From: Candidatus Nitrosopelagicus sp.
Lineage (GTDB): Archaea; Thermoproteota; Nitrososphaeria; Nitrososphaerales; Nitrosopumilaceae
DNA length: 36,055 nucleotides
Direction: 5' to 3'
Assembly: GCA_028345965.1 (NCBI GenBank)
Contig: JAOMEP010000011.1
Location: forward strand, 1-36,055
Shown: one piece after another, positions 8,759 through 16,304 of the stretch
Numbering within the stretch: position 1 is the first letter of the stretch
How the letters are laid out: each line of letters opens with the position of its first letter
Translations under genes and position numbers: made by a program
Notes under the pieces: model-generated
What the model was told of the DNA's origin: nothing
What the model saw: only the letters and a program-made list of their open reading frames with translations
Database searches by the model: none

Positions 8759-9211
8759 TTAATGACGGTTAATCCACATATACCGATGCTCTTCTTCAAA
8801 AAGATCCAACTTAACGTCATTATTTTTTATTTCATATGGTTCGAATTCAAAGAAATTTAGTTTTCCCAAATATGGAATAGGCACTCGCAATTTTTTTGGT
8901 TTTTCTAAAATAAATCCATATTTGTTTTTTGTATGCTCTAATGTCGAATGATGTTTTTTCTTATCACTTCTGAGTTCTTTATCTGAATCATATTTTTTCA
9001 CATCAACCAAATTGACTTTCCCTATTATGGCACCAGTTGTAATTGTTGATGGTGATATTTTCATTCGTTTACAATCTTTTGTAAGAATATTTTTTGCAGC
9101 ATGCACTAAAAATTCACCTCGAAATTTTGTATTCCATTTTCTTAATTCAATTGTCTTTTTACCTTCAACAATTAACTCAGCAAATGGCTGACAAACCGAT
9201 AAACACTTCAT
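8759..9211 (-). CDS. ASCH-domain protein
   Basis: 150-residue protein built around an ASCH (PUA-like beta-barrel) domain, a fold that binds RNA or modified nucleotides and is often tied to translation or RNA processing. The N-terminal block LSVCQPFAELIVEGKKTIELRKWNT followed by FRGEFLVHAAK is the characteristic ASCH start (S-x-x-Q-P-x-A-x-x-I...GxKxxElR). The central TTGAIIGKVNLVDV is the usual strand with a hydrophobic cluster. Some ASCH proteins are ribonucleases, but no catalytic activity can be claimed here. The gene stands between tbp and the cysteine synthase-like fusion, on the same strand, 33 bases after the latter's stop. Confidence 0.82.
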   Translation of the reverse strand: MKCLSVCQPFAELIVEGKKTIELRKWNTKFRGEFLVHAAKNILTKDCKRMKISPSTITTGAIIGKVNLVDVKKYDSDKELRSDKKKHHSTLEHTKNKYGFILEKPKKLRVPIPYLGKLNFFEFEPYEIKNNDVKLDLFEEEHRYMWINRH

Positions 9212-9244
9212 AAATTTCTATTACTTAGAGACCGTTAATAAATA

Positions 9245-10786
9245 TCAAAACTGTGATGCTTGTTCAATTATCTCTGACATGTCTTTTGTCTGACTTTCAG
9301 GAAGACCGGTAATTCCTCCGGTTAGGCTATCCGTTTGAACACCCTTTTCCGCTAAAACATTAGCTGCCATTAAGGATGTTCTTCCGGCCATGCATACCAT
9401 TAATGATTTTCCGTTAGATTCTTGTAATGCCTTATCAATTTCTTCTGGAACTTGTTGTCCTGAAAGCAGTTCTTGTGCAGTTCTGGCGTTTGGTACTATA
9501 ATCTTACTCTTATCAATTCCTAGTGATTTTGCAAGTAATTCAATTCCTTCTTCACGTGGCGTATATTGAGTATGAATCCAAATCACTCTATCATAGTCAT
9601 TTGCATTTGATGAAACATCTTGTTGTGAAACTTGGTTAGGTGTTATACTATTTCCAATCTTTTCAAAGTTCTTTCTATATTTTCCAATTCCATCACAAAT
9701 CATAACTACATAATTTCCTCCATTTTTGTAAATCATTTGTAATGCTGCATAAAGTTCAAGTGCACTACTTTCTCCCATATCGTGTCCTTTATCAACAAAA
9801 AATTTGAGTAATGGTTTTGCTTGCTCAAAGTCAATCTGATGTTTACCTGCATATTTCTCTGGATCATAATATTTTAGACCATCTGCGTTACCTACTGTTC
9901 TTATTCCTGCAACATCTTGCTGATCTGGTGGAAATATAACATGAACTCCTTTTCTATTATATGTCTCATCAAAGTATCTGCTTAGTCCGCCAGAAGTTCC
10001 ACCAGTTCCAAAAGTACAGACAATATTGAAACTTTCTAATGATTCGCCATTTTCATGTAATTGCTGATCAATTTCAACGCCTGTTACAGTTCTATGTGCG
10101 TCAACATTTAGATCATTATCGTATTGTTCTGGACAGAATAAATTGTAAATTTTTGCAAGGAATTTTGCTAGATTGATTATATCTTTTTTAGCTAAAAGTG
10201 TTTCAATGTCTGCAATATTGTTATCAAAAGTTTCAGCTTCAAATCCAAGCTCAATCATCTGTGAACGAACATTCGCTGCGGTAGCTTTTGCAACTAACTC
10301 ATCTTGTTTACTTTCCATTCCAGGTGCAGGACAAATATCCATATCTAAATCCATTATTCGAATATTTCCGTTTCTTAATTCTTTGAAAACTCCTTCCTGA
10401 AGTTTTCTTGAAACAAGCGCAATTGCAGTTACACCAATTTTTGATAATAATCCTAATGCAATTCCAAAGTTTCCTGATGTTGCTTCAATTACAGTTGTTC
10501 CTGAAGTAATTTTGCCTGTAGTTATTGCATCATGAATAATGTTAACTGCGGGTCTTACCTTGATTGAACCTGTTAGTAACGTTCCATCAAATTTACCATA
10601 AACTTTGAAATCTTTTCCACTAATATCTACATCATAAACTGTCTTCGCACATTCTTTCAAATCTTCAGTAAGATCAGTTAGCGGTGTTGCATTAACAATC
10701 TCCACTTTACCGTCCTTTTCTTCTCTATGTGGAACTTTGGACCATACTTCTTGTTCAAATTTTTCCATTAATGCATTGTCCGACAT
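9245..10786 (-). CDS. Cysteine synthase-like PLP enzyme fused to C-terminal rhodanese domain
   Basis: 513 residues. The first ~375 are a fold-type II PLP enzyme of the cysteine synthase/cystathionine beta-synthase group. TGSIKVRPA carries the Schiff-base lysine (Lys76), EATSGNFGIALG is the substrate/PLP Asn loop, and CTFGTGGTSGGLSRYF is the phosphate-binding glycine loop. A segment of about 60 residues around FDNNIADIETLLAKKD to YDNDLNVDAHRTV looks longer than in the simple O-acetylserine sulfhydrylase. The C-terminal ~120 residues form a rhodanese domain with active-site loop CMAGRTS (Cys465) preceded by VPNARTAQELLSG. A sulfur-handling rhodanese on a cysteine-forming enzyme suggests sulfur delivery or cysteine synthesis. 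The actual acceptor (O-acetylserine, O-phosphoserine or homologue) is not readable. Confidence 0.87.
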   Translation of the reverse strand: MSDNALMEKFEQEVWSKVPHREEKDGKVEIVNATPLTDLTEDLKECAKTVYDVDISGKDFKVYGKFDGTLLTGSIKVRPAVNIIHDAITTGKITSGTTVIEATSGNFGIALGLLSKIGVTAIALVSRKLQEGVFKELRNGNIRIMDLDMDICPAPGMESKQDELVAKATAANVRSQMIELGFEAETFDNNIADIETLLAKKDIINLAKFLAKIYNLFCPEQYDNDLNVDAHRTVTGVEIDQQLHENGESLESFNIVCTFGTGGTSGGLSRYFDETYNRKGVHVIFPPDQQDVAGIRTVGNADGLKYYDPEKYAGKHQIDFEQAKPLLKFFVDKGHDMGESSALELYAALQMIYKNGGNYVVMICDGIGKYRKNFEKIGNSITPNQVSQQDVSSNANDYDRVIWIHTQYTPREEGIELLAKSLGIDKSKIIVPNARTAQELLSGQQVPEEIDKALQESNGKSLMVCMAGRTSLMAANVLAEKGVQTDSLTGGITGLPESQTKDMSEIIEQASQF

Positions 10787-10863
10787 ATGATTGCATAATT
10801 GAGGTTCAATTTAGAACTTTTGCAATTAGCTTAGCGTAATTAGGTAAGGGTAATTTTCGAGAA

Positions 10864-10871
10864 GTATTTTA
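10864..10871 (+). promoter_or_regulatory. TATA-like box of the ferritin gene
   Basis: GTATTTTA centred about 26 bases before the ferritin ATG, the spacing expected for a leaderless archaeal transcript. The 107-base gap between the divergent fusion gene and ferritin contains nothing else that I can identify. Confidence 0.45.
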
Positions 10872-10893
10872 ACTCTAGACACTAAGTTATACT

Positions 10894-11412
10894 ATGAAAA
10901 TATCTGGACCTTTAGTCAAAGCACTAAATAATCAAATTGCAATGGAAGCAAACGCTGCTAACGCATACCTTTCTGCAGCATCATGGTGTGACATTACTGG
11001 TTATGATGGAGCCGCAAAATTTTTCCATTCTCAAGCACAAGAAGAGCACCAACATATGCTAAAATTTGTAAATTTTGTAAACGGTCAATGCCTCGGTGCA
11101 ATAATTCCTGGAGTCAAACAACCACCAAAAACTTACAAATCTTTAGAATCTATATGCAAGACTGCATTATCAAATGAACAAGCGGTTACAAAATCAATAA
11201 ACCACATGGTTGATTTAGCTCAAAAAGATAAAGATCATAACACAATTACATTCTTACAATATTTTGTCAACGAACAGATAGAAGAAGAGCAACAATTTGA
11301 AGACATACTTCAAAAATTCAATCTTATAGGTCGTGACAAACTTGCAATCTATGAAATTGATAAGTTACTTGGTGGACTAGCAACCTCTCCTGCAAGCGAT
11401 GTACAAAATTAA
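10894..11412 (+). CDS. ftn: Ferritin (non-heme, FtnA-like)
   Basis: 172-residue four-helix-bundle iron storage protein of the prokaryotic FtnA type; it forms 24-mers that oxidize Fe(II) and store ferric mineral. Ferroxidase ligands are in place: Glu18 (AMEANAANAY), Tyr25, Glu51 and His54 (AQEEHQHM), Glu95 (SNEQ), and the late NEQIEEEQQFEDIL helix. There is no haem-binding Met pattern of bacterioferritin. The gene stands alone with its own promoter. Its stop overlaps the convergent acetyltransferase stop by four bases. Demand for iron is high in ammonia oxidizers with many Fe-S and Cu/Fe proteins, but regulation is not visible apart from the TATA element. Confidence 0.95.
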   Translation: MKISGPLVKALNNQIAMEANAANAYLSAASWCDITGYDGAAKFFHSQAQEEHQHMLKFVNFVNGQCLGAIIPGVKQPPKTYKSLESICKTALSNEQAVTKSINHMVDLAQKDKDHNTITFLQYFVNEQIEEEQQFEDILQKFNLIGRDKLAIYEIDKLLGGLATSPASDVQN

Positions 11413-11888
11413 TTAGAATTTTTCCAATCTAGTTGTTTTTTATCATATTCTTCTTTTGAATACATTTCTTTTGCAGGAACGCCGCCGACAACTGTATTTG
11501 GTGGTACATCTTTAGTTACGACTGCTCCCATTGCAACCACACTGTTTTCTCCAACAGTTACTCCTGCTTTGATTACTGCTCGACTACCAATTATCGCATT
11601 ATCTTTTATTGTAACTCCAATTAATTTTTCACTTGGTGGAAATGGATCGTTTGTCAACGATACTGATGGTCCAATGAAAACATTATTCCCAATTCTTGAT
11701 AATGGTGGAATGTAAACTAGTCCCTCAATCATTGTATTATTTCCAATCTTTACATCATAATCTACATGAGCAAGTGAACCAATCTTCACATTATCTCCAA
11801 TTTCTGTATCATCCCCCACATATGCAAAATGCCAAATCTTCACATTATCTCCAATATTTGCTTTTTCAGAAATAAAATTTTCAACCAT
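11409..11888 (-). CDS. Left-handed beta-helix N-acetyltransferase (WbpD-like, sugar nucleotide)
   Basis: 159-residue hexapeptide-repeat acyltransferase. Successive I-G-x-x-x-x turns (ISEKANIGDNVKI, TEIGDNVKIGSLAHV, KIGNNTMIEG and others) build a left-handed parallel beta-helix. The end NSVVAMGAVVTKDVPPNTVVGGVPAKEM is the standard C-terminal motif of the family. It resembles WbpD-type enzymes that acetylate the 3-amino group of UDP-GlcNAc3N-uronate, which fits the Gfo/Idh dehydrogenase two genes upstream (WbpB-like). The ATG (MVENFI) lies 5 bases after the Trm112-like stop; a TTG six codons further upstream would overlap that gene and is less likely. The specific substrate is inferred from context. 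Confidence 0.85.
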   Translation of the reverse strand: MVENFISEKANIGDNVKIWHFAYVGDDTEIGDNVKIGSLAHVDYDVKIGNNTMIEGLVYIPPLSRIGNNVFIGPSVSLTNDPFPPSEKLIGVTIKDNAIIGSRAVIKAGVTVGENSVVAMGAVVTKDVPPNTVVGGVPAKEMYSKEEYDKKQLDWKNSN

Positions 11889-11893
11889 TTTTA

Positions 11894-12163
11894 TCACAAA
11901 TGCCAAGGTTTTCCTTGCTTGATAATTTTTTCAGGAAGAGAATCTTTGTTTTTTTGAAGAAATTCATTTTCTTGTTTTTTATCTCTTAATTCATCTGGCA
12001 ACATTACAGGAATCTCCTCAATGATGAGGAAATATCTTTCACATGTATCACAATAAATTGCTCCTTCTACTATCTCATCATTTTTTGTTTTAATTTCTAT
12101 TAATTCCAAAGGATGCTTTTTACACATTGGACATGCCAAAATATCTAATAGTTTTTTCTTCAT
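11894..12163 (-). CDS. Trm112-like zinc-ribbon protein
   Basis: 89 residues with two CxxC knuckles: ILACPMCKKHPLEL near the N-terminus and AIYCDTCERYFLIIEEIPVMLP in the middle, the typical layout of Trm112/YcaR proteins. Eukaryotic and haloarchaeal Trm112 is a small activating partner of several methyltransferases acting on tRNA, rRNA and release factor. The ATG overlaps the stop of the Gfo/Idh oxidoreductase (ATGA), so it is coupled to a sugar-metabolism operon where no methyltransferase is visible. An alternative reading is a small zinc ribbon specialised for the sugar pathway. Confidence 0.8.
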   Translation of the reverse strand: MKKKLLDILACPMCKKHPLELIEIKTKNDEIVEGAIYCDTCERYFLIIEEIPVMLPDELRDKKQENEFLQKNKDSLPEKIIKQGKPWHL

Positions 12164-13095
12164 TTTATATCCAGATAAATTGGAATCCCTTTTTGACTAG
12201 ATAAAAGAGCTGCTTCTGCAATTCTTGTTACATTTACTGCATGTTCGGGCTTTACTCTTAACTCATTTTTACTCTCAATTGCATCAAGAAAGTTTCTAAT
12301 CTCTAATGATAATGGTTCCTCTTTTTGTTTTGATGGGGTTTCTGTTCCTTTATCTGTCTCAATTCGTATTTCTTGTGTGATGAAATCTGAAAAAATTCGC
12401 CCATCAGTACATACTGCGTTAAAGTTTCTCACTCTGGTTGGAGTAATCCAATTTGAAGAAATGGTGGCTATTCTATTATCTTTGAAACCAAGCATTATTG
12501 TTGCAAAATCTTCGTGTTCATGATTAATTTGTCCTGACTTTGCAAAAACAACTTGTGGTGTTTCATCAAAAAGCCACATTGCTGTATCTATATCATGTAC
12601 GCTTGTATCATAAATTATTCCGACGTCTTTGATGTGTAGTGGCATTCGGTGCTCTCGATAAAATTCTAATCTAATCAAATCTCCAAATTTCTTTGATTTT
12701 AGATATTCTTTGACATGAGCTACTGCGGGATTAAACCTCTCAATGTATCCACATGTCAAAATAACTTTATTTTTTCTAGCCTTTCCTACTAATTTTTCAC
12801 CATCTTCTGAAAGATATGTCATTGGTTTTTCTACAAAAACATGTTTCTTTTTTTCAATTAATTGTAATGCTAATTCTGAATGAGTTGATGTAGGTGTACA
12901 AATGAATGCTGCATCAAATTCTTCATTTTCAAACAACTCTTCTAGAGTTTTATAGTAATTGACGTTATATTTTTCTCCAAACTCTTTTGCTCTTTCATAA
13001 TTCATATCACAAATAGCTGATAACACACCAAATTCTGATAAAACTCTACTATGATTTTTACCCCATCCACCTGTTCCAATTTGAATTACTTTCAT
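12160..13095 (-). CDS. Gfo/Idh/MocA family NAD(P)-dependent oxidoreductase
   Basis: 311-residue sugar dehydrogenase with an N-terminal Rossmann fold (VIQIGTGGWGKNHSRVL; nucleotide-binding GxGxxG) and the family motif VEKPMTY in the FVEKP position, where the Lys is catalytic. YDTSVHDIDTAMWLF carries the HDID motif near the substrate. It is close to WbpB-type UDP-N-acetylglucosaminuronate 3-dehydrogenases, and the N-acetyltransferase downstream supports a 3-acetamido sugar. The chosen ATG (MKVIQIG) follows the aminotransferase stop by 2 bases; eight extra codons starting inside the aminotransferase gene are possible but lack support. The matching 3-aminotransferase (WbpE-type) is not in this window. 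Confidence 0.88.
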   Translation of the reverse strand: MKVIQIGTGGWGKNHSRVLSEFGVLSAICDMNYERAKEFGEKYNVNYYKTLEELFENEEFDAAFICTPTSTHSELALQLIEKKKHVFVEKPMTYLSEDGEKLVGKARKNKVILTCGYIERFNPAVAHVKEYLKSKKFGDLIRLEFYREHRMPLHIKDVGIIYDTSVHDIDTAMWLFDETPQVVFAKSGQINHEHEDFATIMLGFKDNRIATISSNWITPTRVRNFNAVCTDGRIFSDFITQEIRIETDKGTETPSKQKEEPLSLEIRNFLDAIESKNELRVKPEHAVNVTRIAEAALLSSQKGIPIYLDIK

Positions 13096-13097
13096 TT

Positions 13098-14012
13098 TTA
13101 ATACACGTTTGTTAACCATTTAGAAAATTTTTTGTTATTATTCATTACTATCTCGGTGTATGTATCCATAACTTGTTTTGTCACATTTCCAACTTTACCT
13201 TCTCCAATTTTTTTAGATTCGATTTTAATTACAGGTGTTATTTCTGCTGCAGTTCCAGTTAGGAACACTTCGTCTGCTTTTTTTAGTTCATCTTTTGTAA
13301 TTTCTTTAATCTTTGTTTTGACTTTCATACTTTTTGCAAATTCTAAAATTGATTTTCTTGTTATACCATCTAATGCTGATGATGAAAGTGGTGGTGTGAT
13401 CAATGTATTATTTTTTACAATAAAGATATTTTCTCCAGGTGCTTCACTAACTTTATTATTTTTATCTAATAGAATCGCTTCATCGAATTTTCTTTTTTTT
13501 GCATCTTGTGTAGCTAAAATTGAATTTAGATAATTTCCACCCATTTTTGCTTGTGTTGGAGTTGAACTATCATTAAACTTCCTCCATTTTGAAATACATG
13601 CCGTAATTCCATTTTTATTAAATAAATCTCCAAATGGAAAACAAAAAATAACTGCATGTGTTGGTGCTTTTTTTGTTACGTGTAGGTTAATTCCATATTG
13701 TCCAACAAAATAAAATGGTCTGATATAACATGAAGTTTTAATTTTATTTTTTTTACATAAATTAATTATTGCATCTTTAATTTCTTTGTTAGTAAATCTT
13801 AATGTGATGTCATAAAATTTTCCTGAATTTCTAAATCTTGTAACATGTTCATCTAATCTGAATATATTTAATTTTTCTCCATTCCAATATGCTCTAATTC
13901 CTTCAAAAATTGATGTGCCGTAATGAATTGCGTGAGTTGTTACTGGAATCTTTGCATTACTATGTTTTACAAATTTCCCATCAAACCAAATTAATTCAGA
14001 TATGGAACTCAC
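13098..14012 (-). CDS. ilvE: Branched-chain amino acid aminotransferase (PLP class IV)
   Basis: 304-residue fold-type IV aminotransferase that converts 2-oxo acids to Val, Leu and Ile with glutamate as donor. Motifs: HYGTSIFEGIRAYW near the N-terminus, the PLP lysine in QAKMGGNYLNS, DEAILLD, VSEAPGENIFIV and the C-terminal FLTGTAAEITPV, which is the standard IlvE signature. The start is a GTG, supported by a TATA-like element about 25 bases upstream. It is the first gene of a tight four-gene leftward operon with the Gfo/Idh oxidoreductase, the Trm112-like protein and the acetyltransferase. Its 3' end is 2 bases from the oxidoreductase ATG. A D-amino acid or 4-amino-4-deoxychorismate enzyme is less likely given the length and the FEGIRAYW motif. 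Confidence 0.9.
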   Translation of the reverse strand: MSSISELIWFDGKFVKHSNAKIPVTTHAIHYGTSIFEGIRAYWNGEKLNIFRLDEHVTRFRNSGKFYDITLRFTNKEIKDAIINLCKKNKIKTSCYIRPFYFVGQYGINLHVTKKAPTHAVIFCFPFGDLFNKNGITACISKWRKFNDSSTPTQAKMGGNYLNSILATQDAKKRKFDEAILLDKNNKVSEAPGENIFIVKNNTLITPPLSSSALDGITRKSILEFAKSMKVKTKIKEITKDELKKADEVFLTGTAAEITPVIKIESKKIGEGKVGNVTKQVMDTYTEIVMNNNKKFSKWLTNVY

Positions 14013-14030
14013 AAAAAATTCTAGAATTTT

Positions 14031-14042
14031 GTATATTTATTT
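14031..14042 (-). promoter_or_regulatory. TATA box of the aminotransferase operon
   Basis: On the minus strand AAATAAATATAC, centred about 25 bases before the GTG start of the aminotransferase gene, supporting that start and a leaderless message. It sits within or at the stop end of the upstream nucleotidyltransferase gene. Confidence 0.45.
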
Positions 14043-14047
14043 TATAA

Positions 14048-14644
14048 CTAGGTATAGCCTTCTCTTGGGAACTTCATACCTAGCACTCTCGTTGTATTGT
14101 CTTCGGATGATGCAAATTTTTCGACAATATCCCAATTTTTGTTAATAATTTCTGCCACTTGTTCTGGAACTTGTTTTTCCCACTCTTTTTTTCCTCCTGA
14201 AACTGACTCATACATTTCATTTTTCACCGATGTTGCAGAGAGTTCTTTTCTTTGACCAATTTTTGGTTTTAATCTGTATAGTTTCAACATTATTCCCTCT
14301 GCTTTATCGCCTGTGTATGTGTAGTATTTTCCTTCAATTTCACTAAGAATTTCTTTTCTTAATCTCCACGAACCTTTGGAAACAAGTGGTGGAAAATATT
14401 TCTTGAAAGGTGCATGAAATGTATAATTTGATGAAACTGTGATTGATTCGCCAAAAACTGATTCTAACATTTCTTTTCTAAGTTCGAAGCTAAATGGAAA
14501 GCTTTTACTGTTAATTTCTTTTTCCTCATTTAGAAATCTAACCGGCATGACAACTACCTTGTCTGTTTTTGATAAATCTCTAATAATTTCTGCATGTGCA
14601 TTTGTAACTGGATTCAAATGTGCCAAGTAAATTGCAATTGTCAT
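14048..14644 (-). CDS. Nucleotidyltransferase-fold protein (NMN adenylyltransferase/cytidylyltransferase-like, degenerate HIGH motif)
   Basis: 198 residues with the Rossmann-like alpha/beta fold of the adenylyl/cytidylyltransferase superfamily. The N-terminal TIAIYLAHLNPVTNAHAEII aligns with the GxFxPxHxGH motif, but the first catalytic His is Thr and the Gly is Ala (TNAH). A second family motif, the ISTxxR-type loop near the C-terminus, is seen as LSATSVKNEM. The protein may therefore be a divergent NMN adenylyltransferase-like enzyme with altered nucleotide chemistry or a binding protein. The gene lies between the aminotransferase operon and the flavoprotein reductase, on the same strand, with no overlaps. 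The substrate is unknown. Confidence 0.65.
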   Translation of the reverse strand: MTIAIYLAHLNPVTNAHAEIIRDLSKTDKVVVMPVRFLNEEKEINSKSFPFSFELRKEMLESVFGESITVSSNYTFHAPFKKYFPPLVSKGSWRLRKEILSEIEGKYYTYTGDKAEGIMLKLYRLKPKIGQRKELSATSVKNEMYESVSGGKKEWEKQVPEQVAEIINKNWDIVEKFASSEDNTTRVLGMKFPREGYT

Positions 14645-14701
14645 AATAATTTGCTGTTTATCTTGTATTTTAATAACTGAGTTGTTCTACAGATATTTTC
14701 T

Positions 14702-15544
14702 TTATCCATATGATTCGAATTTGACTTCATAACTACCATCTTCTCGTTTATTTCTCTCTGTTACAAACTCATTATTTCCAAGATAATCTAGTGTACCATC
14801 AATTGTTCCTTGCCATCCACAGATGTAAAACATGGTATTATCTTTTGTAATTTTTTCCCCAACTAATTCTTCTAATGGTGATTTTTCTCCAGATTTTGTT
14901 CTCAGGAATTGTTCTACTCTTCCTGTTTGACCCGTCCATGCACGATTAAACCATTCTTGTGGTCTACTAATTGCTGCTCTATATTTGAAATTCCATTTGT
15001 CTGTACCTCTATCCACACTATCATTTTCTAAATCTGTAAGTAATTGTTTGTAACTTAATTCATCCACATAACTGGCTCCGTGTAAAACAACAATTTCTCT
15101 TTTATCCCCTATATCATGAAGATGTTGAGCAAAACTTACAAATGGTGCTAAGCCTGTTCCTCCTCCGATACAAACAATTCTTCTAGTATCTGGATCACCG
15201 TTTGGTAATTCATCATTAATTGTTAGATGACCAGTTGGTTTAATCCAACTTACATCTGCACCTTCTTTTGCATTAAATAATTCAGTTGTCAATCTTCCTG
15301 GAAATGGTTTTCTTACCCATCTAATTACAAACTCAAAAAATTTTTTATTTTCTGGATGTGATGCAATTGAATATGCACGTCGAACAATTTTATTATCTTC
15401 TCCGGGTACCGGCATTCCAAGTGTTAAAAATTGACCTGCTTTGAAATCTGGAATAACTCCATCTTCTGGAACAAGACGAAATATGCCGAGGTCTTCTTTT
15501 AGTAATTGTGTATAAGTTAATTTTGCTTTATTATCTTGAACCAT
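14702..15544 (-). CDS. Ferredoxin--NADP reductase-like flavoprotein (paralogue 1)
   Basis: 280-residue two-domain flavoenzyme of the ferredoxin-NADP(H) reductase superfamily, passing electrons between a pyridine nucleotide and ferredoxin. The N-terminal beta-barrel binds FAD through RRAYSIASHPENK (RxYS motif). The C-terminal Rossmann domain starts with VCIGGGTGLAPFVSF, and YICGWQGTIDG is the nucleotide-binding C-region. A second copy lies about 10 kb away (25586-26422, opposite strand), by eye about two thirds identical in protein sequence. Clear differences are in the loop KPTGHL versus DPTGDD. NADH or NADPH preference cannot be decided from sequence. Promoter: TTTAAACAT-like element about 27 bases upstream. 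Confidence 0.88.
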   Translation of the reverse strand: MVQDNKAKLTYTQLLKEDLGIFRLVPEDGVIPDFKAGQFLTLGMPVPGEDNKIVRRAYSIASHPENKKFFEFVIRWVRKPFPGRLTTELFNAKEGADVSWIKPTGHLTINDELPNGDPDTRRIVCIGGGTGLAPFVSFAQHLHDIGDKREIVVLHGASYVDELSYKQLLTDLENDSVDRGTDKWNFKYRAAISRPQEWFNRAWTGQTGRVEQFLRTKSGEKSPLEELVGEKITKDNTMFYICGWQGTIDGTLDYLGNNEFVTERNKREDGSYEVKFESYG

Positions 15545-15621
15545 TTCTTAAAAATATGAATTTATGTTTAAATATCTTCTGTTAGATTAGCCTAAGTCAA
15601 ATTAAGTTAAATGTTGGTGAT

Positions 15622-15629
15622 TTTTTAAG
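15622..15629 (+). promoter_or_regulatory. TATA-like box of tRNA-Ala
   Basis: TTTTTAAG centred about 26 bases before the first base of tRNA-Ala, the expected position for an archaeal promoter. The same gap also holds the divergent FNR promoter. Confidence 0.4.
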
Positions 15630-15650
15630 AAAACGAATCATTAGGTTCAT

Positions 15651-15727
15651 GGGCCGATAGTTCAGCCTGGTAGAATACGCGCATGGCATGCGTGGGGTCA
15701 AGGGTTCAAATCCCTTTCGGTCCACCA
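15651..15727 (+). tRNA. tRNA-Ala (GGC anticodon)
   Basis: Complete cloverleaf: acceptor stem GGGCCGA/TCGGTCC, anticodon stem CGCGC/GCGTG around the loop ATGGCAT (anticodon GGC, reads GCC/GCU), T stem AAGGG/CCCTT with loop TTCAAAT. The G3-U70 wobble pair, the identity element for alanyl-tRNA synthetase, is present. The 3' CCA is encoded (ACCA at the end). No intron is seen. Confidence 0.96.
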
Positions 15728-15728
15728 T

Positions 15729-16304
15729 TTAATTAAAAAACTTTAAAATTTTTCTAAATTCTGATTCATCTAATCTATTCAATTCTTCTATTTCTTTATC
15801 TGAAATTTTTTCACCAATTCTTGTCAATGCGTATGCTGCACTTTTTACAGCCTCCAAATTTGAATCAAAAATACCTTGATGTAGTTCCTTAGCTGATTCT
15901 TTTACTTCTAAATGTCCTAATGCTCCATATGCGCAAGTTCTAACTAAACCACTTGGGTCATTAGTTAATTTTCTAATTTCTTTAATTCCGTTTTTTTCAT
16001 TTCTATTTGCTAAAACTAAGGTCACATATGCTCGTACATTTTTACTTTCATGCCCTAATCCAAAAATCAAATCTTCAAAAATCTTATTTTGATTAAGAAG
16101 TAAAGTACTGAATACTTCTCCTCTTATCTCAATATCATCATCGTCAAATAATTCAATCATTTTTTGGGTAATTTCTGGATCTTTATTCTGAGTTAAACTA
16201 GATACAATACTTTTCTTTGAAGCATCATTTTTGAGTGATTCCAAAATTTCCTCTCTATCCAATCTATCTTGATTTAAATTATCCTCGTAATATTTTACTC
16301 GCAT
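15729..16304 (-). CDS. HEAT-repeat protein
   Basis: 191 residues of helical HEAT/ARM-like repeats. Repeat helices are visible as IEIRGEVFSTLL, KNVRAYVTLVLANR, GLVRTCAYGALGHL and EAVKSAAYALTRIG, with the Arg/Asn-rich turns of HEAT_2 proteins. Such proteins are scaffolds in complexes or in lyase-type cofactor chemistry; the partner is unknown. I chose the ATG (MRVKYY): a longer frame to 16556 exists but runs antisense through the Alba gene and its first 84 codons do not look like repeats. The ATG shares CATG with the Alba start, so the two genes are divergent with overlapping initiation codons. Confidence 0.72.
   Translation of the reverse strand: MRVKYYEDNLNQDRLDREEILESLKNDASKKSIVSSLTQNKDPEITQKMIELFDDDDIEIRGEVFSTLLLNQNKIFEDLIFGLGHESKNVRAYVTLVLANRNEKNGIKEIRKLTNDPSGLVRTCAYGALGHLEVKESAKELHQGIFDSNLEAVKSAAYALTRIGEKISDKEIEELNRLDESEFRKILKFFN
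16273..16280 (+). promoter_or_regulatory. Probable TATA box of Alba, inside the HEAT gene
   Basis: TTTAAATT centred about 26 bases before the Alba ATG, inside the coding region of the divergent HEAT protein. It fits a leaderless Alba transcript and would explain why there is no intergenic space. Confidence 0.5.

Noticed and set aside
13132-13533. 133-codon plus-strand frame
   Set aside because: Antisense to the aminotransferase, hydrophobic low-complexity translation without motifs.
13098-14012. The aminotransferase as the missing 3-aminotransferase of the sugar operon
   Set aside because: It is fold-type IV with IlvE motifs, while WbpE-type sugar aminotransferases are fold-type I.
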